Shown here piece by piece: positions 23,701-35,193 of a stretch of 64,000 bases of DNA. The position numbers and the translations under genes are program-made. Numbering within the stretch: the first letter of the stretch is position 1; each line of letters opens with the position of its first letter. Location: positions 1,422,501 through 1,486,500 of the forward strand of contig JAUPFP010000022.1 of NCBI GenBank assembly GCA_036925085.1, read 5' to 3'. Below the pieces are notes generated by a model. The model was not told the DNA's origin and ran no database searches. It worked only from the letters and a program-made list of their open reading frames with translations. The stretch is from Brachycybe producta (lineage: Eukaryota > Arthropoda > Diplopoda > Playtdesmida > Andrognathidae).

Positions 23701-26700
23701 TGACCATTATGGCTGATCGTTCGTGCCAAAACGACCGAATTATGAATATTTATTGATTGATTTTTTCAATAAAAAACACTGGTTGGAGGCTAAAACTCTA
23801 GTTGACAACTGAAAGTAAACAGACATCTAGTCTTTAACCAGTCTTTTTGACAGTTGCCCGTAATGATGATGATGATGATGATTACTTCACGATTAGCCCT
23901 TGGGCCACAAATTGAGAAAAGCTTTCTTGATTGATATTATAAAATTGCATAATATAAAAATCAGAGCCCTAATTACGAATATTCACAATTAAATTGTAGA
24001 TAACCTTCTACCATTTTGCCATGAACGGCAAGCCATAGTAGTCACGAAAGATTCGATCCAAAGTACAGAAAAACCACGTCTAAAGACGACACTAACCGAC
24101 ATCGTGAATGAACTTCTCAATTTTGCTCTGCATTCCCCAGTATTTAAATTCAACTCGACACAGTTTATAGGCACACATAATAGCAGCACCCTTGGTGGAC
24201 TCAGTTGGCGTAGTCACACTACTACTACCACCGGACTTCCTCTCTCTGTACGCCAGCCAGTGTTCTTCTTGCCAATTCTCTCCTAGAGGTCCACGTCCCG
24301 TCTTCTCGGACGAGTAAATCCTCGGATCTTCTTCCGGCTTATAGTCGGCTCCGTACAGTTGGTCCTTCACAACGTCAATCACATCTGAATTTGAACAGCA
24401 AGACAACAAAAAAGTAAAAATGTAAACGTTTTTTTTTTGGTCCAAAACGTAAATTGACCGCCGTTAAAATATGTAATTTTTTCCTTATCAAATTGCGATG
24501 AGATTTTTTAAATAAAGATAATAATTATGAAAATTATCTACTATCAAAATTTACTCTTCTAGTTTTAAAATCAATCAGCAAAAGAAAACCTTAAGCATGT
24601 TTTCGAAACTAGAAGGGTTGTAATTTTTCAAAATAAACTTTTTATTTGAGTTTGAAAATGATCCAACTTTAAGCAGATGATTATTTTTTTTAATTTTTGT
24701 CTTTAAAAAAAGTTTATTTTAAAAGATATCAAAAACATGAAAATAGCCATAAATGATATTAAGCTACCCTTCCAGTTTCTATAACAGTTTGAAGTTTTTT
24801 CTTCTTCTGAAAGATCCCTCTGAAGGACTGCGATGGGACAATGTCATCAAAAGAATTCAAAAATCAGCTGTTCGTAAAACTTAAAAAGAGAAGAATAAAA
24901 GAACTAACCGACAACTCGACTGCGAACCTCGTTCGATGAGAGTTGGAAAACGTTTTCTTGAGTTCCACAGTCGTCATGATACTTTGTTTCTATCTCCAAG
25001 TAGAACTTCTCTACGAACGGACAAGTGTACCGTGTCTTCGTGTAAGGATAAGCATTCCATGCCTTTTCCTCGACGATAAGGGCCGATTTAGGCAGAAGGG
25101 CCTTGAACCAACCTGTTTTTTTTTAATAAAATGCAAATAAAACTAGTAGAAAATCTCTCTCTTTCCTCTTCTATCTCTCTCTCTCTCTCCCTCTCTCCAA
25201 GAATATTCAGCTAGATTAGCTCAGATTTCTATAGTTGCAGCTTATTAAGGCCATGTCACACCAGAGGTAACATTACTGAAAACACGCTTTATTAGCAATG
25301 TCGGCCTATAAAATGTTACTAACTGTTATTATAAGATTGTTAAAAGTTTGTAGAAATGTTAATAATATTTTGCTATTAACTTTTGTCATTAACATTCTCT
25401 TTCAGCATATGCTATAGTAATCAGCATTATTATAAAGCAATTGCAATTATGCTTTGTTTGTTTTTTTTTTAATAAAAAAAGGCCGGTTAGAGGCTAGATC
25501 TCTGATTACTATCAGTTGTCAACTAGACAGTTCTAGCCTCTAACACGTGTTTTTGATTGAACAAAAACCAATAATTGTTGGTTGATCTAAACGCGGGATT
25601 GTTACTTCACAATTGGCTCTTGGGCCACAGATTGAGAAACATTAATTTGCTTGGATATTGCATAAAAAGCCCAAGCTATACTGATGGCCATAAGCTAACT
25701 TTAAGGGGCCAGTTCTAGTTCCTAGCTGCCACACTTGCTCTAATGTGGTGAGTGGAAAACGCCTTTTTCTATAATTAACAAACGATCAAAACACTTTCGA
25801 CAGTTATTTTTATAGAAACAATTTGTCATATTGGACCGCCAGCTAAACCCATCGGTCAGTTTAGTCAATTTACGAATTATACAGGGGGTCATGTTATGAA
25901 TAACGCGATTCGCGTTCACCATGTAAAGAGTGAACTGTAGCCGAGAACAAGCACAGATCGCATACCGAATGCAAGATATGCGAAACTAAAGATTATCTTT
26001 TTCGAATTTATCCAGACTGGGCCACACTCTTGACGGAGCGTGGCCCACAAACGAAATACAAAATTTCAGATCATCTTATGCATATTATGATATTAGTAAA
26101 TTTTCAGATTGACTTTTTATTTCATACAAATATAATTGAACGTACCATCAATAGTATATTTTATTAGAATTAATTACAAATGATGCCTTTGGCTACAGGC
26201 ATCTGTAGACAGCTTCGGAATTTCTTTGGCTCCGCCCTTTTATAAAGCGTCAGACCAAATATCAACCGTTTAGAAATAAAAAGGGTGGAGCGTGTGACAT
26301 CAAACCCAGTAACAAACCAATTAGAAATTGATGACGCTCATAAAAGGGCGCAGCAGCAAAGAACTTCTGAAGCTGTCTACAGATGCCTGTCCTTTAGATG
26401 ACGTTCCGTGAATTCCTGACAGGCAATTAGAAATCGGGACGAGCAGAATTTGGCTCCGCCCTTTTTAGGACGAACGCAACTTCTAATTGGTTGGTTATGT
26501 AGTTTGACGTCACATGCTCCGCCCTTTTCAACATCGAACCACACAAAGAACCAATTAGAAGTGGCCGGTCGTCATAAAAAGGGCGGGGCCAACTTCTGCT
26601 CGTCCCAATTTCTAATTGCCTTTGAATTCTTGTGGCCACGACGCGAGGGAACTCCTTTTTTGTAACGATCTGTTTGGTAATAATCGTTTTATGACAGTTT

Positions 26701-29700
26701 TAAAACGCCGATATACAGCAAAAACGAAAAATCGGCGTTTTAATATTTTGTCTTTCAGAAATAAAATTCAGGTGGCTTTATAAATATTTATTTTATTTTT
26801 GAAATTCTAAGCGCACCCAGTGGCATAGCTAGTGACCCGCTGCCACTGCGACAGTGGGCGCAGGAGGTTTCAAGGGCGCAATGTTTTAAGCCAGGGGTCA
26901 ACAACCAAGTCATAGCTACGCCACTGCGTGCACCAACCGACAGTGCATAAAAGAAGTTGACATATTGTGTACCCTGAGAATGTAGAGCTGACGTATCTTA
27001 TTATTGACGTATAATAGGAATATAGCCTAACGGCGGGAGGGCACTTATTAGAGAGTGCAAAAAAAAGTTAAATGTTCGGCGCACTGGCGCCTGGTTTGTG
27101 GTTAACGGTTTGTGGTTAAAATCGAAACCACGTTTTTGAACCCATCAACTTATAACGTGCGCATGGCTTTAATACTATATGAAAATTAAGGATGGGCCAT
27201 TCGAATCCGGCAAATCTTGACAAATATTCAAGATTCGAAAACTCGAATCTTCGCGCGTTATTCGTATTTCGAATCTTTCGGATCCTAACCTAAAAAAACT
27301 GTTAAAAAATTTGGTAAAATTAGTTTTAATCCATTGACGTCCAATAGAACCGTTCACTAACAAAAAAAACCCGGCGATTGTTTCAATTTCGGTGGTGGTT
27401 ATCCGGATCCACCACTGGATCACCTTGTGGCGACCCCCTAAGTGAAGCCACACTTGTTTTTTATTATTATTAATTTAATATTTAATATTATTTCATTTAT
27501 TTGTATCTTCTTAATGAATAATAGAGGATTCTTATATATGAAGGATTCGAGAGATTCGATATTCGGGAGATTCGAGAACCTTTTACAATTCGGATTCGAG
27601 AAATTTTAGAATTCGTCTCACCTTAAATAAAAATGAATAATAGTAAATAATAAAAGATTAAACCTGGAAGGTGACTTCCGACGTGAAACATCTTGTGGGT
27701 GTATTGTCCATCTCCTCCTGGTCCATCAGTGTAAGGTTCATTGACAAGAATCTCAACTCCACTTCCGGCTCCTTTACTCTCCTCTCGGCTCTTTTTCTAT
27801 ATTTTGAAAGAGAAGAAAGTGGGAAAGAGGGGGGGGGGGGGGTGAACAAACATGAAAATCCACTCTCTCTCTCTTTCTGAAATCATATGCAGGTTTTAGA
27901 GAGAAAAAAATAAATCACTTAAAAGGTTTTTCAATAAAATAGAAAAAGAATCCGATGTTCGTAAAGAAGCCATTTTTTTTGCAAAAATATGCAAATAAAG
28001 AGAACGTTCTGAATTTTAGAAGAGTAATATTAAGAAACTAGAAGAGTAACTGAAACACCTGAGAGAGTATCTTCAATGTTTGATATGTTTAAAAATAAAC
28101 ATTTTATGGGTATCGATTTTTGTTTCTAACTTCAATTAGGACCACTGAAAACTGAAAACTGAAAAAGAAAAATTTGTTTGATAAGGACCCCCCCCCCCTC
28201 CCCCCCAAAAAATAAAATAGGCCTATCGATCATTTTCAAAATATTATTTTTAAAGATAATCAACATTAAAAATGTCCATAACTGATTTTAGTTACTCTTC
28301 TAGTTTATATTTTCGAATCTTATTCATACAGTAAAAACCTCATGACAATTTCGAGAATTTCATTTCAACTGAACCGGAAGTGCAGGAACGGAAATGTCGG
28401 ATGCAGAACATTCCCAATGAAGTCCGCTGTGTGTAATCTATCTCTCTGGAACCCTGTGACGTTGTGTCAGTGGTAACCGTTATACCTTTTAACAGGCATT
28501 TAGAAATCGGGACGAACACAACTTGGCTCCGCCTTTGTTATGACTGGCAACTTCTAATTGGTTGGTTATGTAGTCTGACGTCACATGCTCCGCCCCTTTT
28601 CGACGTCGAACCACACAACAAACCAATTAGAAGTTGCCGGTCGTCACAAAAAGGGCGGAGCCAACTTGTGTTCATCCCGATTTCTAAATGCCTGTTACCT
28701 TTTACACTGCTAGATGGTGTTTGTAACGGCACTAATGCTGTGTCAGTGGTAACTATTATAAACTTTAAGAGGCTGCATCACAAAATTACTTCCGCAAAGA
28801 GCGCTAGCATCGTTTTTCTATTGAGCCCATAGACCCAATGTTAAAGAAAAAACGTTAATTTTTTAAATTAAACAACAATGGCGGCAATATGTTTATTTTT
28901 CATATTTAAAGTTGTCCAATTTTGATAGTTCAAAGTGCAATGTGCACCTTAAATATATGCTGATAGAGTGATAGAATGACAAAAAAATTGGTAAGTGTGG
29001 TTCTATTTTTAAAAACTATTTCAAAATCGTGAATTTCTAACTCTTATGTTAAACTCCATTGAGTACGCGATCGTAAGCAAAAAAACATCTATTAAAATGT
29101 TGGTAAAAAATACGTAAAAATAATTTTAAAAAACCACAATTAAACCACAGTGAAGCCAAACCATTGGCGCACGTGCTGATTTTTTTCTGGTTTTTTAAAA
29201 TTATTTTTACGAGCATTTCAATGGATGTTTTTTTTTTGCTTACGAGCGCGTACTCAATGGAGTTTAACATAAAAGTTAGAAATTCGCCATTTTGAAATAG
29301 TTTTTTAAAAATAGAACCGCACTTACCAATTTTTTGTCATTCTATCACTCGATCAGCACATATTTAAGGTGCACATTGCACTTTGAACCATCAAAATTAG
29401 ACAACATTAAATATGAAAAATAAACATATTGCCGACGCGACTGTTGTTTATTTTAAAAATTAACATTTTTTTCTTTAACATTGATTCTATGGGCTCAATA
29501 GAAAAACGATGCTAGCGCTCTATGTGGAGATTTTTCGAATTAATTTTGTGGTGTAGCCTCTTAACCGCTAGATGGTGTGTGGCATACATGTGTTACGTCA
29601 TAGAACGGACAATATCCACTATTCATATAGGTTCCCCCTATTCTAAAATCCCCGTCTTATGGCCCGGTATGCTTACCGCAATCATGTAGAGTTGTGCTAT

Positions 29701-29754
29701 TCTGTACTCGCTGACAGTCAGCGGAAGTGCAATTCTGTACTCCTTAACCAACAT
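14701..29754 (-). CDS. PITPNM: PITPNM / rdgB / Nir membrane-associated phosphatidylinositol transfer protein
   Basis: Twenty exons in transcript order: 29677-29754, 27664-27796, 24909-25112, 24097-24384, 22544-22966, 22081-22188, 20668-20766, 20247-20595, 19572-19800, 19026-19455, 18769-18930, 18524-18679, 17378-17526, 17184-17300, 16990-17106, 16759-16907, 16350-16499, 16087-16270, 15036-15164, 14701-14952. All phases agree; about 1301 residues, close to vertebrate PITPNM1/2. Domains: PI-transfer domain ~1-255 (MLVKEYRI start, [20 protein letters not shown]); FFAT motif DEFFDCEE ~405, which binds VAP at the ER; DDHD region ~640-1000 ([32 protein letters not shown]); LNS2 ~1015-1215 ([24 protein letters not shown]). 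Family role: PI/phosphatidic acid exchange at ER-plasma membrane contacts during PLC signalling. Vertebrate paralogue assignment is not possible. Oddity: FFAT position 5 is Cys, usually Ala. The 19026 donor is weak. Confidence 0.97.
16551..16720 (-). mobile_element. tRNA-derived SINE in a PITPNM intron
   Basis: On the minus strand the element begins near 16720 with GCCTCGGTAGCACAGTGGAG. It contains an A-box-like TAGCACAGTGG (16695-16705) and a B-box-like GGTTTCGAATC (16652-16662), spaced as in a tRNA promoter. The body ends in a CAT trinucleotide run (near 16590) and a short hairpin GTCCCGGCTCTGTGCGGGAC. It does not fold as an intact tRNA and continues into a non-tRNA tail, hence a SINE rather than a tRNA gene. 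Confidence 0.75.
18064..18375. mobile_element. Palindromic MITE (CTAGAAGGGTAGCT family), PITPNM intron
   Basis: This diverged copy has left end CGAACTGTGACTATTCTGTC and right arm GATGAGCAACCCTTCTACTTTC followed by AAGACAGAATAATCAA. A neighbouring copy at about 17610-17890 occupies the same 17527-18523 intron, so two insertions make up most of that intron. Confidence 0.75.
19869..20165. mobile_element. Palindromic MITE (CTAGAAGGGTAGCT family), PITPNM intron 19801-20246
   Basis: Left arm GTGTTTTAGAAACTAGAACG, centre AAAATAAACGTTTTATAG with its complement, right arm CCATTAAGTGATTGAGCCAC, then a diverged end with CAGAATAACCAAGAGTTC. It nearly fills the intron. Confidence 0.75.
23110..23640. repeat. 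Tandem repeat, period about 114-117 bases, four copies
   Basis: The unit spans GATACAACTTTTTCGCC, then GCTAGCGGCTCCTAATCG, then AAAATATTTTTGAGTTTTAT. Units begin near 23155, 23272, 23385 and 23502, and a truncated fifth begins near 23615. The first unit is preceded by CCGATTAGCAGCCGCTTAGC, the complement of the unit's end. A TIR element has therefore been expanded tandemly. Related single elements with TTCGATTAGCAGC-type ends lie at 33797-33915 and 57492-57592. The array is inside the PITPNM intron 22967-24096. Confidence 0.85.
24588..24830. mobile_element. Palindromic MITE (CTAGAAGGGTAGCT family), PITPNM intron 24385-24908
   Basis: Left arm AGCATGTTTTCGAAACTAGA, right arm AGCTACCCTTCCAGTTTCTA. 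The central TTTTTATTTGAGTTTGAAAA region matches other copies. Confidence 0.72.
25480..25655. mobile_element. Palindromic element with GGTTAGAGGCTAGA / TCTAGCCTCTAAC arms
   Basis: GGTTAGAGGCTAGATCTCTG pairs with CAGTTCTAGCCTCTAAC and is followed by CACAATTGGCTCTTGGGCCACAGATTGAGAAAC-like sequence. A second, more complete copy lies at 44706-44950, where the left end TTTCTCAATCTGTGGCCCAA is also present. A relative is near 23775-23925. Confidence 0.75.
26195..26390. mobile_element. Mutator-like MITE, sister of 13453-13648
   Basis: Same termini (ACAGGCATCTGTAGACAGCT and complement) and the same GGCTCCGCCC arms. Flanks CCTTTGGCT and CCTTTAGAT agree at 7 of 9 bases, consistent with an aged 9-base duplication. 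It lies in the PITPNM intron 25113-27663. Confidence 0.82.
26419..26623. mobile_element. Mutator-like MITE, ACAGGCAATTAGAAATCG type
   Basis: The left end ACAGGCAATTAGAAATCG faces the right end CAATTTCTAATTGCC. Arms carry GGCTCCGCCCTTTT and ACTTCTAATTGGTT. Flanks GAATTCCTG and GAATTCTTG match at 8 of 9. Reading frames on both strands across it are palindrome artefacts. Confidence 0.83.
28492..28695. mobile_element. Mutator-like MITE with perfect 9-base target duplication
   Basis: This is a sister of 26419-26623. Left end ACAGGCATTTAGAAATCGGG, right end CCGATTTCTAAATGCCTGT. TACCTTTTA is present exactly at 28483-28491 and 28696-28704. The left end of a further copy begins at about 63954 and is cut by the window edge. 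Confidence 0.88.
28765..29564. mobile_element. 800-base foldback element bounded by TTAA
   Basis: Two arms of about 390 bases are inverted copies. Left features GAGGCTGCATCACAAAATTA, CTAGCATCGTTTTTCTATTG and GTGCAATGTGCACCTTAAAT recur as complements on the right, ending TAATTTTGTGGTGTAGCCTC. TTAA lies directly outside each end (28765-28768, 29561-29564), a TTAA-type target duplication as in piggyBac or Kolobok elements. The class assignment is inference. The element lies in the first PITPNM intron; no transposase frame is present. Confidence 0.85.
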
Positions 29755-32700
29755 TTTGTTGTTCTTTTTTTTAGACTCACAACACGAAGAAGAAGAACAG
29801 AAAATGATGATGATGATTATAATAAGTTTAAAACGTTCCTCTCCATTACGCCTTTTCTCGAGGAGTTGTTGGACACTAACCAGTGGTCATCTTTAGCCTC
29901 AAACATCGTCCCAAATGAATAAACCTTTAATAAAAAAAACGACAAACAACTTTGATTTTTTTTTTCTGATGACAATATGACAGTTTTTTCTCTCTCAAAA
30001 TTAGAACTAAGTGAAGATCCTGTTGATGAAGGAAATAAAACAAAAACACCAAATTGGAAATAAATGTCTCTACTGGGAAATTTCATCCATCTCATTCTCT
30101 TTCTATCTCTCTACATTCCTTTTATCTTTTTCTCCTTATATCTAACTTTCTGTATCTCTTGTCTGTCTCTATGTCTGTCTTCCTTTAAGGTACAAATTCA
30201 AGAAGAAAACTTACCACTGAAACTTCAACTTGAACCCTCTGTGATCAAGGTTTCATCATTAAAAAAAAACCCCAGTTTTATTTCTCTTAAACATAAGTTT
30301 TTCTACATTACAAACCTTGTTCCGAGGATTCAAGTTGAAGTTCGTATACCAGGTTATCTTTATTAATTAGAGGTTAACTCATTATAACTATCTGCTCTTT
30401 AATTACAGTACATGTCGAGCGTCGATTATCAGAACCGTCAATTTTTTTTTACTTATTCTTATGGAAATATTATTTATGGAAATAAAAAACAAATTATTTA
30501 CAATCGTTTTTTTCTTACTTTTGTCCCCATTTTTAATGGGAGTTCGATTATATTAACTTTTGATTATCGAAACTTTGCAATGTCCGACATTAATTCCGAT
30601 AATTCACGTTCTATTGTGTATCTCTCAAACAAACTCTCATTTTCTTACAAACACTCTTAATTAATACCTTGTACACACACATGAGTTAAATGAATTCAAA
30701 TTAAAGGTGTTTAGGTGAATTATACGGAATCCAGTTAAGGACATGAACACCAAATAAAAATTGACTTTAATTATTAATATTTTAAAATTGAAATACTAAA
30801 TCAATATTTTAATGTCAATAGTTTATATATTTTATTTTAAGTATTAACTCAATATTTTCAGATTATTAACTGAATAAATTGAATTCGATATATTGTTTGT
30901 TTGTCCTTCACAGGGCTCTGTAGAACACATTTATTATTTAAATGCATTTAAATTATCAGGTGTGTACAAGGTATAAGGTACAAATTTAACAAGAAAACTT
31001 ACCACTGAAACTTCAACTTAAACCCTCTGCAATCAAGGTTCCATCATAAGAAAATCCCTGTTTTTATTTAGTTACTCTTTAAAAAAAATATGTTTTTTTC
31101 GACGTTGAAACATTGGTTTTGAAGGATTCAAGTTGAAGTTTAAATATCCAAATTTCACCTTTATCAATTATACAATATGTCTGATTTAATAATATCCAAC
31201 TATCTTTCTCTGTATCTCTCAGCACTTTCTCTCTTTTCTTTATAAACTCTCTAAACAATAATAACTCGCAAGAAACAATAAAAACAAGACAAAAGGATGG
31301 AAGGAGGTGGGGAGGGAAGGGTGTATCCCATTTAAAATAATGAATTGCACTTAACAATAGCTTTTCTCCTTTCATCATCATCATCATCGACATTTCATTA
31401 AATTCACTCGAATGGAACATAATAATTTAAAGAACTGAAACTGAAGGCCGCCATTTCACAAGAACACCTGTTAATTACAATTTCTAACATTCCACAGATA
31501 AAAATCTAAGAAAAAAACACACGCAAACAAGCAGAAATTTAAATAACACAAAAAGAAACCTAAAAAAAAACACATATAGACATTAAAAACCAAAGCATAG
31601 AAACCCATTGAACACCATATAAAGAGAGGCACTTTTTTTAAAGAACACACAAAATAGCTTACCTATTTCCATAGAAAATCCTATTAAATCACGTGAAAAA
31701 TACATGCACAACACACCTGAATCCCTGTTTTTTCTTGCTCTCTCTCACTGTTAATCCTCTGCTAATTAACAAGTAAACATATGCTATTCTAATTCCCTTA
31801 TATTATTTATGTATAAAACAGCAACAGATCATCAGTCAATGGATGGATGAAAACTGTGCAGAGATAGAGAGAAAGAGAGAGCAATAAACAGCAGAAGAAG
31901 CGGATCCAAACATCATCATCAATACAAATCCCATAGAACCCATTATTAATATCAATGGTCATTGCCGCTATGCAGTTGTCATGGTAACAAACAGACGCCG
32001 AGAAGGAAAAAGAAATATTATGTGACATCACGGCTTGTTTTTGATGCCACGTATGACTAGGTCTGAAGTGTACTAATGTGGCATTTCTTTTATATGAACC
32101 AAACAAAACAAGCTAAAGGAGACACCATCTTTGTTCAACCAACTGAGATTATTTACACGGTTTCTTCAGCTTCAAAAATAAAAACCGAGACATAAAGCGG
32201 ATTGTCTATGCTCTCTTTTTCTAACCCATTCGAGGATGCTGTTGTGTTTTGGCAATTACGTTTGCTACGCATGCGCATGATGAAATTGGCAAGAAGGAAA
32301 TATATAGTTAATAAAGGATCGTTCATTTTTATGCAGGAAACGCTTTCCCAGCCAAATACCCAGAATCACGATATAGCGCTGCTAGAAAGTTACGGAACCA
32401 TTTTTTTTTTTTACAAACCCCTTAAAGTGTGGCAAACACTGATAGCACTCCATTCACATTGGAATTAAGAGCAGCCCTCCCCAACCAAGTAGCTCAAGAA
32501 CCATTGGTCAAATCAAAACAGTGGGCGAGGCTACGTATGACGTCACCAACGTAGCCTTATGATATTTATCCACCATTAAATGACAAATACAACCATCATT
32601 CCGCATACGGTTCTATGTATGTGATGTCACAAATGTGACCAATCTAGTAAACCCATACATGAAACCCTCAAAATATGAATCCCGCCACCCACTCATTCAG

Positions 32701-33189
32701 CGTTTGCACCAAGGTTACATCAATTTCTAGAAAGCGGGGGGGGGGAGGGGGCGATATACGTCATTGTTTCAGTCACCAACCGTATCTACCCTCTTAACTC
32801 ATAATGTAAGCAACCAATCTACCTTTGACATTTAAAAAACCCAGAAGCGATCGCTGCGACACACAACGACTAAATAATGCCCTATTCCACAAATAGCATA
32901 AAAAATACAGAGTGCAGGTTATGGTGGTGAAGATTCTATAATTATATAGTATTCTCATGTGAAGAAGAATCATGGCGCCATCTATTGCCAGTTATAAGAA
33001 AAACTGTAGGTTGATATTTTATGACTATTGTATAACATCTCCTTAGTTAAAAATTAATCGACAATTAATAGATGGCGCCACTGATCTTTTTCACAGTATA
33101 ATACAGAAGGGGCACGACACAGAAGAAAATCACGTACGATATTGTCTTAACAATATAAGATTCACAGCAGAGCATAATGGGTGAAGTGT

Positions 33190-33640
33190 GCATTTCCAAA
33201 ACGTTGTATATGCCAAAATTTAAATTTTTCAGGAGATAGAAAAAAACAAATATTCTACTAAACTAATTACGTTAAAGGCATAAAATATTGTAATACAATT
33301 TAAAGGAAGCTAACAAATAAAAAGAATGTTTTAAAAATTATTAATCTGTATTAGAATATTTAAAAAAAATGTTCAGTTCCAAAACGTTGTAAATGCCAAC
33401 AAACAGCAACATATGCTGACAAGTTGTCACTATATAGTGACATTGTTGGCATTTACAACGTGACTATAATCAGTATAAAGTGACTGGGCATGTTGTCAGT
33501 TGAATTGCTATTGGCTGTTACAACGTTATGACTTACACAATAAAATTCCACTTCGTTTTTTTACCGCTAGGAACAGCATTTTTGTGACAAGTAAATTCCT
33601 CTGCAGAAAAGCATGGCGTTTACAACGTTTTGGAATCAGT
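33190..33640. mobile_element. TIR element with TTCCAAAACGTTGTAAATGCC repeats
   Basis: Outer ends TTCCAAAACGTTGTATATGC (33194) and GCGTTTACAACGTTTTGGAA (to 33635) are inverted. An inner pair, AAAACGTTGTAAATGCCAAC near 33378 and TGTTGGCATTTACAACGTG near 33445, repeats the same sequence, giving four related segments in one 450-base element. Confidence 0.78.
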
Positions 33641-35032
33641 TGAAAATTCTGAAAATCCTCTTGCAAAATACAGTAAAACGGCTTTTGTCGTATTTTATGA
33701 TATTCACCTCCACTTCATGTCGCCCCCTGATAATACCATAAGTTCATACTTAGACCGCAACAAGGTCTAAGGTTCATAACAGTCTCCTGCATTATTTCGA
33801 TTAGCAGCCGCTATAGCCTCCAAAGAAAAGCTGCAGAGTTAAAATAGCTTGCACCGAAGACGAGAAATAACCTGTAGCTTCTGCATAGAGGTTAAGCGTC
33901 TGCTAATCAAAAGAATTTCCCAGGATCCTTGCAAATCCTATAAAAAAAATAACATCCGGGGATTGTTTTTAATAAGAATATAGTCGTAATAAAAAAACGT
34001 GACAAAAATACTGAAAATTCTTCAAGGGCAAGAAAATCGTACAAACGAGTTAAGCATATTTTCATGCAACAAAAAAATATACTTTTAACAGCATAAATTC
34101 ACGTGCACACAAGAGGTCTAAATGTCAAGAGCGATACAAACATGACGTCATCGACAAGTATGCAGGGAGACTAATTACTCTCTCCATTGAAACAAATACC
34201 TAAAACTCACCCAAAGAATTTTTCTTACATTATGTCAAAAGAAGCGACAATGGCTGTTGTCTTTATCACCAGACAAGTAAAACTGACGATGATAAACGAG
34301 CAAAAGAAAAACAATTAGCCGAAAAAAAAAGACAAACCACCGCCAATAAAACTAAGAACCGGAAATTACATTACGTAACAAACGATGCGGAAATGTCACT
34401 GCTTAGTTTTGCCGCTAGATGACAGCACCAATCAAATCAACCAGAAAAGCGTCGTCTGCTATAAACCTGAAAAATATTCTTAGTTTCAGTCTGAAGCGTC
34501 TATAATTTTATCAGTAAATAATAAATAACTTATATTGTTACAAATATTAATAATAAAAATGGGTTGTAAGTTGAAACACCGAAATTATGCTAAATTACAA
34601 AAAGGTTTTTCGTACTTTTCAATAAAAGTTCATCGATTCAACGTTTTATTCAATAAAATTTATTTAAAATTTATCAATAAAATTGTATTTTTTTGTACTA
34701 GTTTTTTTTTTATATCAGAAAATAAAGCCATTATCAGCGATATCGACTTTATTTAAAAATTGCTGTTGTTATAGGGACAAACGACAAATAAACAGACAAA
34801 ACTGTCAATAAAAGGAAGTCCTTTACTTTCTTTTGTAACTTTTTAGAGCAATTAGAGCTCACAAATACAAATAGACTATCACGAGATTAGAGCCAACACC
34901 AATCTCTCTAAAAACTCTAAGATGAATTATTTTGGAGCACATGGAGCGATCAACTGTCAATAGAACTCTACGAATACAATACTACTCCGTTTGCACCGTA
35001 CACATAAACAATAATGACGTTACATACAGCAG

Positions 35033-35040
35033 TGACGTCA
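35033..35040 (+). promoter_or_regulatory. CRE-like palindrome upstream of MVP
   Basis: TGACGTCA, a consensus CREB/ATF site, lies about 115 bases upstream of the TATA-like box and 160 upstream of the MVP start codon. Function is inferred from sequence alone. Confidence 0.4.
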
Positions 35041-35148
35041 TTATCTTCTCCGCCCCTTTTCTAGGAAAAAAAAAAAATAATAATTTCTCCTACTTCTGCT
35101 TCAGTCACATTGCGCCACTTTGTGTAAGAAGACTCTAGTGTACGAGAT

Positions 35149-35156
35149 TATATAAA
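35149..35156 (+). promoter_or_regulatory. TATA-like box of MVP
   Basis: TATATAAA lies about 40 bases before the ATG at 35194. If used, transcription would begin close to 35180 and the 5' UTR would be only a few bases to tens of bases. Confidence 0.45.
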
Positions 35157-35193
35157 TCCACCGTGTTTATCATTAATAACCACAGATAGGAAA

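Larger units (their letters stand above)
29755..35193. other. Divergent interval between PITPNM and MVP starts
   Basis: About 5.4 kb without a recognised exon. It contains a duplicated hairpin unit (30190-30355 and 30975-31145, GAAACTTCAACTTGAACCC with its complement), a TIR element at 30662-30975 between them (CCTTGTACACACAC / GTGTGTACAAGG), a CT-rich tract near 30095-30185, a G run near 32738, a TIR element at 33190-33640 and a small one at 33797-33915. GCGCCATCTATTG motifs occur near 32974 and, inverted, near 33068. Confidence 0.6.

Noticed and set aside
26427-26665. Opposing 70-residue frames on both strands
   Set aside because: They are produced by the palindromic MITE at 26419-26623. 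The same peptides recur at 28464-28832 in its sister copy.
29659-29922. Plus-strand frame over the PITPNM start
   Set aside because: The minus strand here encodes [20 protein letters not shown], the conserved PITP N-terminus, and joins in phase to the next exon.
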